DNA from: CAYQTE01 sp964420285
Lineage (GTDB): Bacteria > Planctomycetota > Phycisphaerae > Tepidisphaerales > Tepidisphaeraceae
Length of the DNA stretch: 5,127 nucleotides
Reading direction: 5' to 3'
NCBI GenBank assembly: GCA_964420285.1
Contig: CAYQTE010000148.1
Span: 1 to 5,127 of the forward strand
Below, piece by piece: positions 4,180 to 5,127 of this stretch. Position 1 is the first letter of the stretch, and every line of letters begins with the position of its first letter. The notes under the pieces were generated by a model, which did not search any database, was not told the DNA's origin, and saw nothing but the letters and a program-made list of their open reading frames with translations. The position numbers and the translations under genes are program-made.

Positions 4180-5127
4180 ATGAAACGCGTCCTGGTCATC
4201 ACCAATAATCTCGTCCAGGCGTCGTTTCGCCTCCGCATCGCCGCACTGATTCCCCGGCTGGCCCGGCGCGGTTTCGATTGCCATGTTGAGGTCCGCCCCA
4301 AGTCATGGCTGAAGCGGCGCCGGCTGCTCAATTGCGCCCGATCGTTCGACGCCGTCATCCTCCAACGCAAGCTCCTGGACCCGTCCGATACCAGACTCCT
4401 GCGAACCAACAGCCGCAAGCTGTTCTTCGATGTCGATGACGCGGTCTTTTTCCACAACCGCCCCGTCAATCTCCTGGTCCGCTGGCGGCAATGGCATCGC
4501 TTCCTGGCCATCACCCACGCCGCCGATCGCGTCGTCGCCGGCAATTCCTATCTGGCCGATTATTTCCGCGCCAAGGGAACCGCCGTCACCATTCTCCCCA
4601 CTCTCGTCGATCCCGCCCATTATGCCGTCAAGCAACACGCCCCAACGCCAACGCCGCGGCTGGTCTGGATCGGCTCGCGCTCGACTCTTCCCTACCTCCA
4701 GCAATGCCTCCCCGCGATCCGCTGTGCCGCCGACAAGATCCCCGGCCTGACTCTCCTCACCATCGCCGACGCCACCGTCCCCTGGCCGGACCTGCCTATC
4801 GAACACATCCCCTGGAGCGAAGGCGCCGAATCGCAATCCCTTCTGCACGGCGACATCGGCATCGCCCCCACGCCGCTGGACCGCTGGACACGCGGGAAAT
4901 GCGGCTTCAAGATCGTCCAATACATGGCCGCCGGCCTTCCCGTCATCGCCAGCCCCGTCGGCATGAATGCCGATCTGGTCACACAAAACGAAACCGGCCT
5001 GCAAGCCCGCACCCCCGCCGAATGGACCGCCGCCATCATTGACCTTGCCACAAGCATCGACCGCCGCCACGCCATGGGCCAGGCCGGTCGAGCTCGCGTC
5101 GAACACCAATACAACCTCGACCGCGGC
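4180..5127 (+). CDS. GT-B fold glycosyltransferase (group 1 / GT4-like), 3' end cut by the right edge
   Basis: The frame is open for 316 codons from the ATG at 4180 to the last base of the window, so the C-terminus is missing. The protein begins MKRVLVITNN, the usual first strand of a GT-B glycosyltransferase. FFDVDDAVFFH (82-92) is the DVDD motif seen in a subgroup of group 1 glycosyltransferases. LVWIGSRSTLPYL (161-173) opens the C-terminal nucleotide-sugar domain. DIGIAPTPLDRWTRGKCGFK, then YMAAGLPVIASPVGMN (248-263), forms the donor-binding region; here KCGFKIVQYMAAG replaces the commoner E-x7-E arrangement, as in other members with this DVDD motif. Such enzymes transfer sugars from nucleotide-sugar donors to lipid or polysaccharide acceptors at the cytoplasmic membrane face; donor and acceptor cannot be read here. 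About 50-80 residues are probably missing, judged by family length. There is no SD and no clear promoter at leaderless distance (CTCACC at the -10 position). The next genes, outside the window, may show a polysaccharide locus. Confidence 0.9.
   Translation, partial: MKRVLVITNNLVQASFRLRIAALIPRLARRGFDCHVEVRPKSWLKRRRLLNCARSFDAVILQRKLLDPSDTRLLRTNSRKLFFDVDDAVFFHNRPVNLLVRWRQWHRFLAITHAADRVVAGNSYLADYFRAKGTAVTILPTLVDPAHYAVKQHAPTPTPRLVWIGSRSTLPYLQQCLPAIRCAADKIPGLTLLTIADATVPWPDLPIEHIPWSEGAESQSLLHGDIGIAPTPLDRWTRGKCGFKIVQYMAAGLPVIASPVGMNADLVTQNETGLQARTPAEWTAAIIDLATSIDRRHAMGQAGRARVEHQYNLDRG

Noticed and set aside
4303..5109. Long minus-strand open frame of 268 codons, rich in Gly, Asp and Ala
   Set aside because: It lies fully antisense to the glycosyltransferase, whose motifs are clear. 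The composition (DGGG, GGAG runs) is what C-ending codons give on the opposite strand. It has no recognisable domain.

Overview
This GC-rich chromosomal window holds housekeeping and uncharacterised genes. Nothing in it looks mobile, phage-derived or CRISPR-related. Weak clues point to an environmental bacterium outside the Proteobacteria and Firmicutes, possibly a planctomycete of the Phycisphaerae type: most starts lack a Shine-Dalgarno (SD) sequence, trpF stands alone outside a trp operon, and gene orientation is mixed. This taxonomic guess is inference with low confidence.

Layout from left to right. The 5' half of a tRNA-Ser(UGA) is cut by the left edge (minus strand, 1-51). Next come two minus-strand genes that may form an operon: a nucleotidyltransferase-fold protein (1270-1917) followed, after a 74 nt gap, by a secreted protein of unknown function with a good SD (227-1195). 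A 116 bp divergent spacer leads to plus-strand trpF (2034-2702) and, 91 nt later, a HINT-type histidine-triad protein (2794-3132). A 284 bp AT-richer convergent spacer (3133-3416) carries two adjacent inverted repeats, one of them a plausible minus-strand terminator, and a 28-codon ORF behind a strong SD. A minus-strand PlsC-type acyltransferase (3417-4151) is divergent, with only 28 bp between, from a glycosyltransferase (4180 to beyond the right edge).

The genes do not form one pathway. TrpF belongs to tryptophan synthesis, HINT to purine nucleoside phosphoramidate hydrolysis, PlsC-like to membrane lipid synthesis and the glycosyltransferase to surface glycan or glycolipid assembly. The nucleotidyltransferase and the secreted protein have no known role.

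Two non-coding patterns are the most interesting content. First, the starts of trpF, the HINT gene and the nucleotidyltransferase gene each have a -10-like hexamer whose last base lies exactly 7 nt before the first base of the ATG, and none has a well-placed SD. This predicts leaderless mRNAs. Second, the leaders of trpF and the HINT gene contain degenerate 8-bp repeats based on GTCACCNN, and the acyltransferase/glycosyltransferase spacer contains a related 7-bp repeat. I did not find a convincing new multi-gene system.
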